Shown here: one piece after another, positions 20,931-32,738 of the stretch
Position numbering within the stretch: position 1 is the first letter of the stretch
Layout of the letters: each line of letters begins with the position of its first letter
Source of the DNA: Prorocentrum cordatum
Lineage: Eukaryota; Sar; Dinophyceae; Prorocentrales; Prorocentraceae
Direction of reading: 5' to 3'
Length of the DNA stretch: 64,000 nucleotides
Assembly (NCBI GenBank): GCA_963575745.1
Contig: CAUYUJ010015760.1
Span: 87,001 to 151,000, forward strand
Made by a program: the position numbers and the translations under genes
Notes under the pieces: generated by a model
Database searches by the model: none
What the model saw: only the letters and a program-made list of their open reading frames with translations
Told to the model about the DNA's origin: nothing

Positions 20931-22145
20931 TTTACAGATGTTTATGCCTCATCGTCCATCCTAAGTATGAATTCGTACCATCCCAGCCGAGCCGGCCCCC
21001 CGCCTCATCCTTGCCAGAAAACGCACTGCGCGCGCAATCTCTTATCACAAATCGCAAGCTTCCAAGAATGCCATGAACAAAAAAACAAAGTGCTCACGCG
21101 CGCCTCGTCGCGCGCTCATGCCGAAATCCTACAACAACCTCAGGTGTCGGTTAGGATTCACGGCGCCAAGCGCCCCGAAAACGTCGAAACACAGGGTTCC
21201 GTAACGCGGGCTTTTAAGACAAATTGCGCACGTGCTCATTGCGAATTCTTAAGCAACAAATCGTGTTTCAACATTTTCAGACAATGCTACCAAACGGGCT
21301 TCGCGCGCGCATGTCAAAATCGTTCGAACACCTGTGCACGCGCGCCGTCGCGAGTGTCCTCTGCAAAAAACTGACGAAGTGCTCGCGCGCGTCGTCGCGC
21401 GCGCATGCCGGAATCCGTGAAAAATTTGCGGCGTCGTGAGGATTTCAAATTCGAGCGTCAAAAAACATAGAAAACACATGGTGTCGCAACAACAGTTTTC
21501 CTCAAAAAAAAAAAACGCGCTCGCGCTCGCGCGAGTTCTGAAGGAATACATATGTTTGTATAGGTTGCTATGAAATTTATTGTTGTTCTTTTTTAATAGC
21601 CATGGAATTATGCCAGGCGGGCCTCGGGCGCCGCGTGCCGGCATCATTCGCGCGCCCATGCGCGCGTGGTGGTGGAGGGCGCGATCCGCGTCAAATAATG
21701 CCGCGCGGGCCATTCTCGCGCGTCGGCCGCGCGCGCATGTCGATTTCTTTGCAGAACCTTCATCGCCGACGCGAAGACGCCGCCAAAGTCGTCGGCGCGA
21801 TCAGCATCGGCGCCCGCTGGCCGCGCCGTCGTCGGCGCGAACATCGTCGCCAACGTCGCCGCTATCATCGTCGCGCGCGCCGCAGTCGACGTTGCCATGG
21901 TGCCGCGCCCGCCCAAGCCGCCGACTCGCAGCGAAGTGCCCGCTGGGGCGCGCCCAGCGGCCAGCGCCGCCGCGGCCTCGTCGGTCGCGCCAAATTAGCT
22001 GGCCGCTGCGCGCGCGCGACTGGGATGGCGCGGCCGCAGAGACGCGCCAGCCCACGCCAAGCATTCATCGCAATCGCCACCGCGCGGGTTGTGCAAACCA
22101 TGTTGCGGGCGGGTGGGTGGGGCGTTTGCAAGAGCATGGGATGTT
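20930..22145 (+). repeat. array monomer, plus orientation
   Basis: B from 20,945, C units around 21,100, 21,300 and 21,390, D from 21,600, A from 21,995. The C block is itself tandem (two to three subunits with GCGCGC[G/A]TGTC(A/G)AAATCGTTCGAAC). Confidence 0.75.
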
Positions 22146-22244
22146 TCAAGTCGTTCGCAAACATCAAACGCACCACAACTATTCTCCTGTCTATACAGAC
22201 AATAGACTGCACCCCCCCTCCCGCAGGGATTATCAATCCTATTT

Positions 22245-23405
22245 TTCGCATTGCAATTTGCGTGCGAATCTGCCCCCATCGCCCATCCTAAATGTGAAGT
22301 CGCGCCGGCCCAGGGGGGCCAGCGTCCGCTCCCCCCGCCCCGCCGCCCTCTGCAAGAAGTACGATGCGCGCGCAGTCTTTTTTCACAATCATCAATGTTC
22401 AAGAACTCCTGGCAAAAAAGATGGGACGAAGTGCGCGCGCGCGGGTCGTCGCGCGCGCGCGCCGAAATCCTTCGAACATTTTTCTTCGTAGCGATTCCAA
22501 AATCGAGCGCCCAAGAAGCAGTTTTAAAACGTCAAAGGGTGTCGCAACGCGGATGTTCAATAACAGCTTGCGCGCGCGCTCTTGCGAATTCTTCAGGATG
22601 CCATTGTTTCCTCGCGATTTCTTAAAAATGCGACCAAACGGGCGTCGCGCGCGCGTGTCGGAATCGTTCGAACGCCCTTGCGCGCGTGCCGGCGCGGGAG
22701 TTCTCCTTGCGCAAAATGAAACGAAACGCGCGCGCGTCGTCGCGCGCGCATGCCGGCATCTGTCAAAAACCGTCGGTTTCGTCACGATGTCAAAACCGAG
22801 CGCCCACATCACAGGGAGAAAAAAAAAACACATGTCTTCGCAACAACAGTTTTCAAAACAGCGCGCTTGCGCGAGTTCTGAAGAACACAATTGTTTCAAC
22901 ATGTTCGTTGAATTATGCCAAAATGGGTCTCGTGCCGCATGCCGACATCATTCGCGCGCCCGTGCGCGCGTGCTGGGGGGGGGGGGGGGACGCGTTCCGT
23001 GTCAAATGAATGCATGCAGGCCGTTCTCGCGCGTCGGCCGCGCGCGCACGTCAAACTCTGTCCAAAACCTTCGTCGCCGTCGTGAGGGCGCCGTCATCGT
23101 CATCAGCGCGATCAGCATCGGCGCCCGCGCTGCCTGCGCCGTCGTCGGTGCGAACGCCGTCACCAGCATCGCCACTATCGTCGTCGCGTCTACCGCAATC
23201 GACGTTGCCATGATGCCGCGCCCAGCTGTCGGCGCCGCCGCGGTCGCGCCAGTCGCGCCAAGCTAATTCGCTGGCCGCTGCGCGCGCGCATGCTCGGGTT
23301 GGCGTGGCCGCAGAGATGCGCCAGCCAACGCCAAGCATGCATCGCCATCGCCTCCGCGTGAGTTTTGCAAACTAATTTGCGGGTGGGCGGGCGGGGTGCT
23401 TGCGC
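22245..23405 (+). repeat. array monomer, plus orientation
   Basis: B from 22,260, two C subunits, D from 22,915, A from 23,265. It ends in TGCGGGTGGGCGGGCGGGGT. Confidence 0.75.
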
Positions 23406-23499
23406 GAGCAGTGAAGGTGATCAGACGCAGTTCGGGGCAGTCAATTGTGTTTTTTGTTTCAAATTTCAAAGGGATACCAGCGAAAAATCCCAATCAGGG

Positions 23500-23775
23500 C
23501 TATGCGGCTAGGGGGGCTATAGGGCTATTGAGCTATAGGGCTATAGAGCTACTACAGGGCTATTGGGCTATAGGGCTATAGGGCCCCCCCCGGCACCCCC
23601 GGGCACGCCCGGGCACCCGTGCGCCGGGGCACCCGGGCACCCGGGCGCCCCCCGGGCGCCCGGGCACCCCCGGGAACCCCCGCGGGCACGCCCAGGCACC
23701 CGGGCGCCCGGGCACCCCCCCGACGCCCGGGCACCTGGGCACCCCCGGGCACCCCCGGGCACCCGGGCACTTGGG
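23500..23775. repeat. GGGCTATA and CCCGGGCAC tandem repeats
   Basis: GGGCTATAGGGCTATAGAGC units (23,505-23,580), followed abruptly by CCCGGGCACC/CCCGGGCGC units (23,581-23,770). Confidence 0.9.
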
Positions 23776-23914
23776 CGCGCGGCAAAAATCGGCGGCAAAC
23801 TTAGACTAACCATGTGAATCCGCTAGGACCCGTACAGAGGCAAGCTCTGATCGGGGAAAAATGAAAGAGAAGACTTAGGAGCCCCCCCGCACTATGGGTT
23901 CAATTTTATGCGAT

Positions 23915-24985
23915 GCGATTTACATTTTACATATGATTATGCCCCATCGTCCGTCCTGAGTATGAATCAGTACCATCCCAGGCAGGCTGGCATCGACCCC
24001 CGCCTGGCATCCTCTGCCAAACATACGATGCGCGCGCGCTGGATGTCGAACGTATCAGTTTCCACAAATCCCTTGCAAACAATGAGACGAAACGCGCGCG
24101 CGCGCGTGGTCGCGCGCGCGCGCCAGAATTATTCAAATCCTTCGGCGTCGGAAGTGCTTCAAAATCGAGTGCCCACATATCATAACACAGGGGCTCGCAA
24201 CGCGGACTTTCAAACCAAAAGCAGCGCGCGCGTTCTTGCGAATTCTTAAGAAAACCACGGAACCACGGGTTGTTCAACATTTTCAGAACGTGCCACCAAA
24301 CGGGCTTCGCGCGCACATGTCGAAATCGTTCGAACGCCTTTGCGCGCGCGCCGTCGCAAGAATCGTTTACGAACAAGTGCGATGGAACGCGCGCGCGCGC
24401 GTCGTCGCGCGCATGCAGGAATTTCTCTTATATCTAATAAGCGCCGGTTTCGCAACGTCTGCAAAACATAATGTCCAACAAACAATCAAAGGCATGCGGC
24501 TTCGTAGCGTCATTTTTTTTAGAAAAAAGTTTGCGCGCCCGCTCTTGTGAAGTCGTTGGGAAATCATCGGTGTTTCAACGTGTTCATGGAATTATGCCGA
24601 ACGGGCCTCTGGTGCCGCATGCCGACATCATTCGCGCGCCCTTGCGCGCGTGCTGGGGGGGGGGACCGCGCGATCCGCGTCGAAAAAAAGCACGTGGGCC
24701 ACTCGCGCGTCGGCCGCGCGCCATGTCGAACTCTTTCCAAAACGCGGGCGCGATGGCGCCGTCATCGTCGTTGGCGCGATCAGCATCGGCGCCCGCGCTG
24801 GCCGCGCCGTCGTCGGCGCGAACATCGTCGCCATCATCGCCACTATCATCGTCGTGTCTAATTACCGTAGTCGACGTTGCCATGATACCGCGCCCGCCGA
24901 AGCCTCCGACTCGCAGTGAAGTGCCCGCTGCGATGCGCCCAGCGGTCAGCACCGCAGCCGCCGCGTCGCCCGCGCCAAACTAACC
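23915..24985 (+). repeat. array monomer, plus orientation, A block truncated
   Basis: B from 23,935, C 24,090-24,430, D 24,590-24,980. It stops just after GCGCCAAACTAAC, so most of A is missing. Confidence 0.75.
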
Positions 24986-25149
24986 GCCCGCCGATGATAA
25001 TAAAGGACCCCCCGCTTCCAGGCTAGAGTTGATTATCCACGGCCAAGAAGAGTTTGATCAGGGGCGCGGGGCGCGGAGGCCGAACTTTCTTATCACAGTG
25101 AAAAGTTCACCACCGAGGTTAACTTCCTTCTTATGTTGAGACAGCAACA

Positions 25150-25300
25150 TCAAGCGAAGCGAAGACGTGTTCGATGATGTCTCAAGCGAAACCAACAATT
25201 TTTGGAGGCAGCCTCAAGCGAAACGATCAGTTTTTCAAGGATGTCTCAAGCGGAACCAAGAATTATTCGAGGATGTCTCAAGCGAAGCGAGAGACTTGTC
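25150..25300. repeat. short tandem repeat ATGTCTCAAGCGAA
   Basis: About five units of 30-45 bp sharing ATGTCTCAAGCG(A/G)A(A/G)C. Confidence 0.8.
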
Positions 25301-25317
25301 GATGAGAGACTTCATCC

Positions 25318-25389
25318 TTTTCCTCCTCCTCCTCCTCCTCCTCCTCTCTCTCTCTCTCTCTCTTTTTTCTCTCTCTCTCTCTCTCTATT

Positions 25390-25421
<32 letters not shown>

Positions 25422-25435
25422 TCTCTGTCTTTCTC
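25318..25435. repeat. (CTC)n/(CT)n tract
   Basis: Pyrimidine tract of CTC triplets followed by long CT runs. Confidence 0.9.
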
Positions 25436-25454
25436 CTTCCCCTCCTGCCCCCCT

Positions 25455-25785
25455 GATTTTTTTCGCTGTGGTTTACTATCCACGGAAAACGAGGCACATG
25501 AGGCACCCTGCACGAGCAGATGAAAGTCTTAATTTCCACTGTTTGTTTACAACTTGAATGTAATAGGTTTGGAACTTTGGCTTCTCTCTTCCTCCTCCTC
25601 CTCCTCTTCCTCCTCCTCCTCCTCCTCCTCCTCCTCCTCCTCCTCCTCCTCCTCCTCTCTCTCTCTCTCTTTCTCTCCTTCTGTCTGTCTATATTTCCCT
25701 ACTTCTCTCTCTCTCTCTGTCGAACTATCTGTATATTTCTGCCTCTGTCTCTATCAGTATTCCTCCTCCTCCCCCTGGCATCCGG

Positions 25786-25816
<31 letters not shown>

Positions 25817-25975
25817 CCGCCGTGGTTTACTATCCTACTATCCACGAAAACCGAGGCACGTGAGCTACCCTACACGAGCAGATGAACATCCGAATTTCCA
25901 TTCTTTGTTTACAAGTTGAATTTAATGTGTTTGGAGCTTTGGTGTTTCTCCTCCTCCTCCTCCTCCTCTCTCCTT
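25455..25975. repeat. about 360-bp direct duplication with pyrimidine and TA tracts
   Basis: GTGGTTTACTATCCACGGAA (25,470) with ACGAGCAGATGAA and TTTGTTTACAACTTGAAT recurs at about 25,824-25,920. Each copy leads into CTC/CT tracts; a (TA)14-like run (25,790-25,818) precedes the second copy. Confidence 0.8.
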
Positions 25976-26079
25976 TTGCCTGTCTATATTTCTCTACTTT
26001 TCTATCTGTCTCTCTTTCTAACTATATGTATCTTTCTGTCTCTGTCTCTCTCTGTCTTCCTCCTTCCCCCCCTGGCACC

Positions 26080-26245
26080 CTGGAGCTCGATCCTCGATCT
26101 TCGATTTTCGACCCTCGGACCTCGATCCTCGATCCTCGGACCTCGCCGCCCGCGATCCTCGGACCTCGATCCTCGACTCTGGGATCTCGATCCTCGATCC
26201 TCGGACTTCGATTTTCGATCCTCGATCCTCGGCTTTCGGTCCTCT
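26080..26245. repeat. GATCCTCGATCCTCGGACCTC minisatellite
   Basis: About twelve short units of the type CGATCCTCG(A/G)(C/T)(T/C)TCG. Confidence 0.9.
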
Positions 26246-26354
26246 TAACATCATCTCTTTCTCCTCCCACATGCTGGCCTCCGGTAGGCAACATTTATGA
26301 TCCCCCCGCGACCCCGAACTTTATTATCCCTGTGGGATTAGTTATTCTCCGTCG

Positions 26355-27165
26355 GACTGGGTTAGCTGGCCGCTGCGCGCGCGTGCTGTGGTTGGCGCGG
26401 CCGCAGAGATGCACCAGCCAACGCCAAGCATGCGTGGCAATCGCCACCGCATCAGGTTTTGCAAACTAAATTACGGGTGCGTGGGTGGGATGTTTGCAGG
26501 AGCGCGGGATGTGTCCACTCGTCTGTTAAAACCAATTCTCCTTTCCTGAGAGAAGACTGGACTCTACCCCCCCCCCGGAGTTAACGACATCCTATTTGTG
26601 AGTTCATATTATCCCAGCCAAAACGGTATCGACCCCCCTCGCCATCCTTTGCAACACATATCATGCGCGCGCTCGCTTATCAACAATCATAAGTTGTCAA
26701 GAATCCCTTGCAGCAAATGGGACGAAGTGCACGCACGCGCGTCGTCGCGCGCGCGTGCCGAAATCCTTCAAAAACTCTCGAGTTCGGAAGGATTGCAAAG
26801 GCTAGTTCCAAAACACATACAAAAACGCAGGGTTTCGCAAAACGGATTTTCAGAATAAGCTTACACGCGCGCTCTTGCGAAATCTTAAGAAAACCATAGA
26901 TTGTGCTAGATTTTCAAAACAAGAAAATGAGCTTCCCGCGCGCGCGTGTCGAAATCGTTCGAACGCCATTGCGCGCGTGCCGTCGCGAAACCCCTGTGCG
27001 AAAAAAATTGGACGAAGTGCGCGCCCGCGCGTCGTCGCGCGTGCATGCCAGCTTCCGTCAAAAACTCTCGGTTTCGGAAGGATTGCAAAATCGAGTGCCC
27101 CCAAAAAATACAAAAACACAGGGTTTCGCAACGTGGATATTCAACAAAAGCATGCGCGCGCGCTC
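26355..27165 (+). repeat. array fragments, plus orientation (A, then B-C)
   Basis: An isolated A block at 26,360-26,500, then a new B block from 26,590 and two C subunits (to 27,165), where the repeat gives way to a TCG triplet tract in place of D. Confidence 0.7.
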
Positions 27166-27625
27166 TTGCGTCGTCGTCGTTGTCGCCGTCCTCCCTCCTT
27201 CGTCGTCGTCGTCGTCGCCGTCGTCGTCCTCTGTCTTGCCTCGTCGTCGTCGTCGTCCACTTTGGCGTCGTCGTCGTTTCCGTCGTCGTTGTCGCCGTGG
27301 TCGTCTTTCCTTCTCCGTCGTCGTCGTCGTCGTCGTCCGTCGTCGGCGTCTCGTCGTCGTCTCTTCCTATTTTGTCGCCGTTGTCGTCTTCGTCGTCGTT
27401 CTCCCTCCTCCCTCGTCGTTGTCGTCGTCGGCGTCGACGTCGTCCGTCCTTCGTCGTCGTTCAAGTCGTCGCCGCCCTCCCTCCTCAATCGTCGTTGTCG
27501 TCATTGTCGCCGTCGTCGTCCTCCCTCCCCCCTCGTCGTCGGCGTCGCCTTCGTTGGCGACGTCGTCGTCGTCGTCGTCTTCGTCGTCGTCGTCGGCGTC
27601 CTCGTCGTCGTCGTCGTGCTTGTCC

Positions 27626-27664
<39 letters not shown>

Positions 27665-27835
27665 GCGTCGTTATCGTCGTCGTCGTCGTCGTCGTCGTTG
27701 TCGCCGTCGTCGTCGTCGTCGACGTCGACGTCGTCGTTGCTGTCGTGTCGAAGTCGCCGGAGACGTCGGCAGTGTCGTCGTAGTCGTCGTCGGCGTCGTT
27801 GTCGTCGTCGTCGTCGGCGTCGCTTTCTTTGCCAA
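27165..27835. repeat. (TCG)n microsatellite, about 670 bp
   Basis: Dominated by GTCGTC with CTCCCTCC interruptions. It occupies the place of block D, whose own sequence is rich in GTCGTCGGCG; it may have expanded from there. Frames across it are not genes. Confidence 0.9.
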
Positions 27836-28009
27836 GTGCGATTTGGTACCCACCGCCATGGTCTTAGGAAGTCTTGAGACAAAGTTGCGGGTGGGAGGGT
27901 GGGATGTTTGCACGGGCAGTGGAGAGGACAGCTTCAAGACAGTCAATGTGAATTGCACCACATAGGTTCTTTTTAAAAAGAAAAAAGGGCCCCCCCCCGT
28001 CTTTATCGG

Positions 28010-29095
28010 TCCACCTTTTTGGTGTTGCAATGTACATGCGATTCTGCCCCAATCGTCCATCCAAAATGCGAGTTCGTACCATCCCAGCCCAGCCAGCATA
28101 GATCCCCCGCCACCCTCTGCAAAAGACTATGCGCGCACGCTCGCTTATCACAAGCCATCAATTTACATGAATCTCTTGCAAACAATGAGACGAAGTGCAC
28201 GCGCGCGCGTCGTCGCGCGCGCACGCCGAAATCCTTTAAACATCCTCGGTGTCGTAAGGATTTCAAGATCGCGCGTCCAAACAAAAAAAACATTTAAAAA
28301 AACACAGGGTTTCGAAATACGGGCGTTCAAACATTCCCGTGGAATTCTGCAACACGGGCCTTTGGCGCCGCATGCCGACATCATTCGCACGCCCTTGCGC
28401 GCGTGCTGGGGGGGGTCGGGGGGGGGCACGATCCGTGCCAAATAAAACCATGCGGGCCACTCGCGCGTCGGCCGCGCGCGCATGTCGAACTCTTTTCCGA
28501 AACCTTCATCTCGCCGACTCGAGGACGCCGTCATCGTCGTCGGCGCGGTCAGCATCGGCGCCCACAGTGACCGCGCCTTCGTCGGCGCGAACATCGTCAC
28601 CTGCATCGCCACTATCATCATCGTGTCTACCATTGTCGGCGTTGCCATGATACCGCGCCCGCCCAAGTCGCCGACTCGCAGTGAAGTGCCCGCTGGGATG
28701 CGCCAAGCGGTCAGCGCCACCGCGGCCGCGTCGGCTGCGCCAAACTAGCTGGCCGCTGCGCGCGCATGCGGGGGTTGGCGCGGCCACCGAGATGCACCAG
28801 CCAACGCCAAGCATGCATCGCAATCGCCACCGCATGGGTTTTGCAAACCAAGTTGCGGGTGGGTGGGCGGGATGTTTGCAAGAGCGCGGGATGTGTCAAC
28901 TCGTTTGTTAAAATCAATTGCACCACGGAGATTGCACCGCGTATATCGCACTCGCACTACACAGATTGCACCGCGGGTCTTGCACTGCGTCTATTTCGCA
29001 ACATAGATTGCATCACTTGGTTTGCACCACGTATATTCTATTGCGCCACAGTTTTTGATTCAGCGCAGATTGCACAACATAGATTGCTAGACGCA
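28010..29095 (+). repeat. array monomer, plus orientation, with terminal E block
   Basis: B from 28,040, C 28,190-28,290, D 28,330-28,745, A 28,745-28,885, E 28,905-29,095 (GATTGCACCACG/CATAGATTGCA units). The E block is the inverted counterpart of 17,200-17,525, so the array has matching outer ends. Confidence 0.75.
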
Positions 29096-29335
29096 TGCAG
29101 TTTTTAACCGATGCTGACTGATACAAGCTCGTAATTGTCAACATTCATAAACCTATGTGTCTGAATGTCAATATATGTGTATCTTTACACCTATGTACAT
29201 ACATACATATATGTGTGAATATGCAGGTCGTCCTCGTCCTATCTTTTACAAGCCGGGGGGAGGCGGAAAGCAAGCCTTTCCCCCCACCCCCCCTCCACAC
29301 GATTTCCCCCGGATCCAGGGCTTTGGGGCCCTTTG

Positions 29336-29574
29336 GGGCAACGTGGCGGAAGCGTCATCGCCAGACATGGTGTTGTGTAAAAAGTATTACCGGGAACAGG
29401 GAATGGGCAACACACACGCTCTGGCGACGATGATTGTATGCTCGACCAAGACTTTGCTACCTTGGCTGTATCCTTGCTTGCTCAGCGAGTTCGAGCAAAA
29501 CACTACTATATAGAGATGTTTTGCCTCCCGTCGACGCTGCGGCACAGATGCCGAGAAGACAATGCAAGACAATG
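29336..29574. repeat. left 239-bp direct terminal repeat of an RT element
   Basis: Begins GGGCAACGTGGCGGAAGCGT and ends GAAGACAATGCAAGACAATG. The copy at 32,626-32,864 has the same length and differs at only about 15-20 positions by eye. Each ends with two units of the 10-bp motif that forms the long array beyond the right copy. The pair resembles the LTR-like direct repeats of Penelope-type elements. Confidence 0.85.
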
Positions 29575-29838
29575 TATCCACCAACCAACCCCAACCAACC
29601 AACCACTATCGAGTCGCAACGCATATAATGCGCAAGCCGCAGCCCTCTTCTTCGAGGGAGCTGTTAAACGATTGGGCAATCTGGACAATATGTTTGTCGC
29701 CTAGACTCCATGCGACGCCGATGGAGGAGAAACCTCCGTGTTGCGAGCGCCATGATTTCACAGCGCGATTTACTACACGCTGTATGCCCGCAGCGTGCCA
29801 CTGGCTGCAATTTGGCAAATTTGGCATCACAATACGAG

Positions 29839-31586
29839 TCAATGGCTTCTGCTTATGGACAGTTGCGCCAGGGATGCGACAAATGGGAGGCTGCAGCCCC
29901 GAGATTCGTGGTAGTAGTGCGATGTGTGAGGCACAAAAATGCTGCAAAACTTCTTAATCTCACTGTCGGCGTGCTGCCGCTCCGAACACAATCGTCGTAC
30001 ACGGAGCGCGTGAGCGAGCGGCCAGGCTCGGTGCACGCCGGCGCGATGCATGCTGCGATCGCTGAGGGGTATCCACAAAGACGACCGCTTAATATGGATG
30101 CGATGGTCCATGATACCCGTGGAGCGCCAACGGGGCCCACAATAGAACACGACGTCGAGCATCTGAACCTCATCGGAGGCGATATTCTTAACTTCTAGCT
30201 TAAACACGGTAGACAGCTCATGTAGCGTGCCAATGGGTCCATCCAGCTGTATTCTGGAGCCCGAATGCACTAGCACAATGTCGTCGCGATACCTGATATG
30301 AGCTAGAATGCCGTGCGAATCGCAGAAACTATCTTGAGACACGCTGTCGCGGTCAACTTCATCGTAGTACGCTGCGGCAGCAACCTCCCCGCTACAATGA
30401 AGTCCCATGCCAGCGCCGACGGTGACCTTCCAGACCTTGTTTGGCGCTGTAGGGCACGACGCGCACTGGCAATTTAAATCGCAGATAGCAGCTTGGCGCA
30501 CGCATCTTTTTGTACGCCGTCACAAAAACTGAGGAATGCGTAACAAGATGAGCATGCAAACGGACATCAAATATTATTTGATGTCTATTTTGACTAGGTG
30601 GCAATCGGCTGGCACAATTGTGCGCGACATGATCTGCAATGGGTGTTGGGTGACGCAAGCCAGGAACGGAACGCGTCTAAGACGAGGGAGGAGCCGTGGG
30701 AGATCCATCGCATTGCCGGAGCCATCGGATTACGAACGCCACAGTGGAGGAGGCGCAATTCCACCCTTCCAGGAGGCTTGTGCGTCTTGACAGTGGCTCC
30801 AACGCGCGACGCGATGTCTTCGCATCGGGTCACGTCCACGTCTGAAAGCATGGCTCGCTCGAGCGCCTTGTCGTCTAAAATCCTGGAAGTGTCACGAACA
30901 GCCTCGATCAACTCAGTTACCACCGCCGCCCAAAAACTACATGTAGCGAATTTCTTTCTGTGAGCGGGGCCAGACAATAGATGCATGTAGCGATCGTGCA
31001 GATCGCTCTTATGGACTAAGCAAAAACCAGCATCCTTATCTGTGGGAAGCGCCCCGATGCCCGTTCTTTGGAGGAGGGAGAGGGCAAGCCGAGTCACCGC
31101 GAGCACTGGCGGAGCGCGACGCCGGCTTTGTACAAGGCATGCCTGTCAAACTTCACGCCTGACAGCATCAACCATGCATTACAGAGACAATGGCAACGCA
31201 GCATCACACTGCCTGCAATATCTTTTCTTGGATCGCAGCCGCCACCAATGGTCGCCAGCTGTTGGGTCTACGGCGCCAGATCCGAAACGCCATCTACAAC
31301 GAAGCTTGTGTTGCCAATTCCAGGGAGCAAGAGAGACGTGAGATAACGAAGATTTGGGTTTCATGCAAAAAACGTGCTTTCGATGGAACACCGTAAGCAA
31401 AAACCGAATTGGCCATGCCATCTCGGTACCTGAAGGGACAGTGGCAGAATTCGAACGCGGGTGAAACAAATAATCAGGTTTATCATCACATGCAAGCAAA
31501 GCATTAAAATCAGGGGCGGGGAGATCCCGAGTAAATTGCAATAGCAGACGGGCCAGCTTCACCGTCACGTCCCCCTCCCACGCCAC
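29839..31586 (-). pseudogene. reverse transcriptase relic (Penelope-like or related non-LTR type), several frameshifts
   Basis: Read on the minus strand in three or more frames. The N-terminal piece (31,586-31,179) has NWQHKLRCRWRF. The middle piece (31,106-30,594) has PTDKDAGFCLVHKSDLHDRY and VKTHKPPGRVELR, typical of the RT finger region. The last piece (30,501-29,839) has VGAGMGLHCSGEVAAAAYYD, the catalytic YRDDIVLV (residues 71-78, in the YxDD position), LDVVFY, and HRAWPLAHALRVRRLCS, close to the SHPxHxKxxIPYSQALRxRRICS thumb pattern of Penelope-like RTs. RT identity is firm; the subclass is inference. No endonuclease domain was seen. The element lies between the 239-bp direct repeats and follows a gag-like ORF on the same strand. 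A dead copy. Confidence 0.75.
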
Positions 31587-31610
31587 CTGCCTCTGGCGGA
31601 TCTGCCACGT

Positions 31611-32738
31611 TCAGACCCCCTCGCGCATCTTCGTGCGCCAGCGCCCATCCCGGCCCTCGTCGTGCCAGACGCCTTGCCCTTGCCCTTGCCCTCGGACTTG
31701 CCCTTGGGGCCGCCCTTGGGGGAGGGCGCAGCTTTCCCGTCGCCCTTGGGTCGACGTCTTGGTCGTCGACCTCTTGCTGCTGGGGTCGCCTCGTCCTTTG
31801 CCTCTGCCTCTGCCTTTGTCCTTGCCCGCGCCCTTTCCGGGCGGGGACGTGCCTTTTTTTGCATTGGCAGCAAGGCGTTCGGCATCGGCGCGGTCGACAG
31901 AAGTTTGGCCAGCGGCCATGGTGGAGTTGTGCAGGGATGCAGCTTGGGCGGCCATGGCGCCGCCTCCTGTCGGACCTTCCCGGCCAGGCACGCGCTGGCG
32001 AGCGACCGCACGAGCGTCCACAGCCATGTTGAAGAGGTCCGCAGGCCTCGTCTCCATCTGCTGGATGAGTTTCTCCTTGGCCTGGTCCTGCTTGACCTTC
32101 TCCTGCTGCTTGCGAGCTTTCTCGTCAGAAGCTCGAGCGACCATCTTGGCGTAGATGGCGGTAGCTTTGGCCTTCAGCCGCTCGCCGTCGACATTTGCAG
32201 TGGAGGCCTGGAAGCCGTCGTCATTGTCCAAATCCAGATCAAGGTCCAGGTCTGAAACTTTGGAAGTCTGGTCGGACAGGGCGGCAGCACAAGTCTCGAC
32301 GAAGTAGTCCCGCTTCGTGAGCCTGCGAAGGTCGTCCCTCTGCTTGGCCAAGAGCAGCACGTCGAGTTTCTTCTGAGTGGCCAGGTGCGCGCAGTAGGCC
32401 TGTTGCTTCGCCTCCCGCAGCGTCTTGCTGGAGAGGTCAAGGCAGAAGTTCAAGTCGACGACGCGCTCTGTGTCCAGGAAAGGTGACTCGTAGGCCAGCT
32501 TTAAGGGCCGACACCCAGAAGGGACCCGGCCACCAGTCAGAGCTTCCACATCACTCTTGGTGCTGGCTGGCTGCGGCAGCCGTCGGTCTGCGTCCACCTG
32601 CAGTCCTCCCCTCTGGGAGTTCACCGGGCAACGTGGCGGAAGCGTCATCGCCGGACATGGTGTTCTGCAAAAGTATTTCCGTGAACAGGGAATGGGCAAC
32701 ACACACGTTCTGGCGACGATGATTTTATGCTCGACCAA
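31611..32738 (-). pseudogene. basic, gag-like ORF upstream of the RT relic
   Basis: A 375-codon minus-strand frame whose first about 35 codons lie inside the right terminal repeat. Residues 90-165 form a charged helical stretch (LREAKQQAYCAHLATQKKL), followed by DLDLDLDLDNDDG and a long Lys/Gln-rich coil (ARKQQEKVKQDQAKEKLIQQ). The C-terminal third is Gly/Lys/Arg-rich (GKGAGKDKGRGRGKGRGD), fitting nucleic-acid binding. Near 31,700-31,900 another frame reads on through GPKGKSEGKGKGKASG, suggesting a frameshift before the RT. No CCHC knuckle is present. It probably supplied the structural protein of the same element. Confidence 0.55.

Larger units (their letters stand above)
17200..29095. repeat. 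12-kb roughly palindromic array of a 1-1.6 kb dispersed repeat
   Basis: About eight degenerate copies of one repeat, made of ordered blocks. In plus order: B (CATCGTCCATCC, then a CATCCCAGCC stretch and ATGCGCGCGC), C (GCGCGTCGTCGCGCGCGC, CCGAAATCCTTCAAA, GGAAGGATT), D (GCCGCATGCCGACATCATTC, then GGCGCGATCAGCATCGGCGC), A (CTGGCCGCTGCGCGCGC, GCACCAGCCAACGCCAAGCA, GGGTTTTGCAAAC, GGGTGGGCGGG) and E (TTGCACCACG units). Left of about 20.3 kb the copies run E-A-D-C-B as reverse complements; right of 20.93 kb they run B-C-D-A-E. Both outer ends are E blocks. No protein is recognisable; frames across it are short and shift between copies. Confidence 0.8.

Noticed and set aside
25700-26470. ORFs with Ser/Leu runs
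   Set aside because: They read CT and CTC tracts and the GATCCTCG minisatellite.
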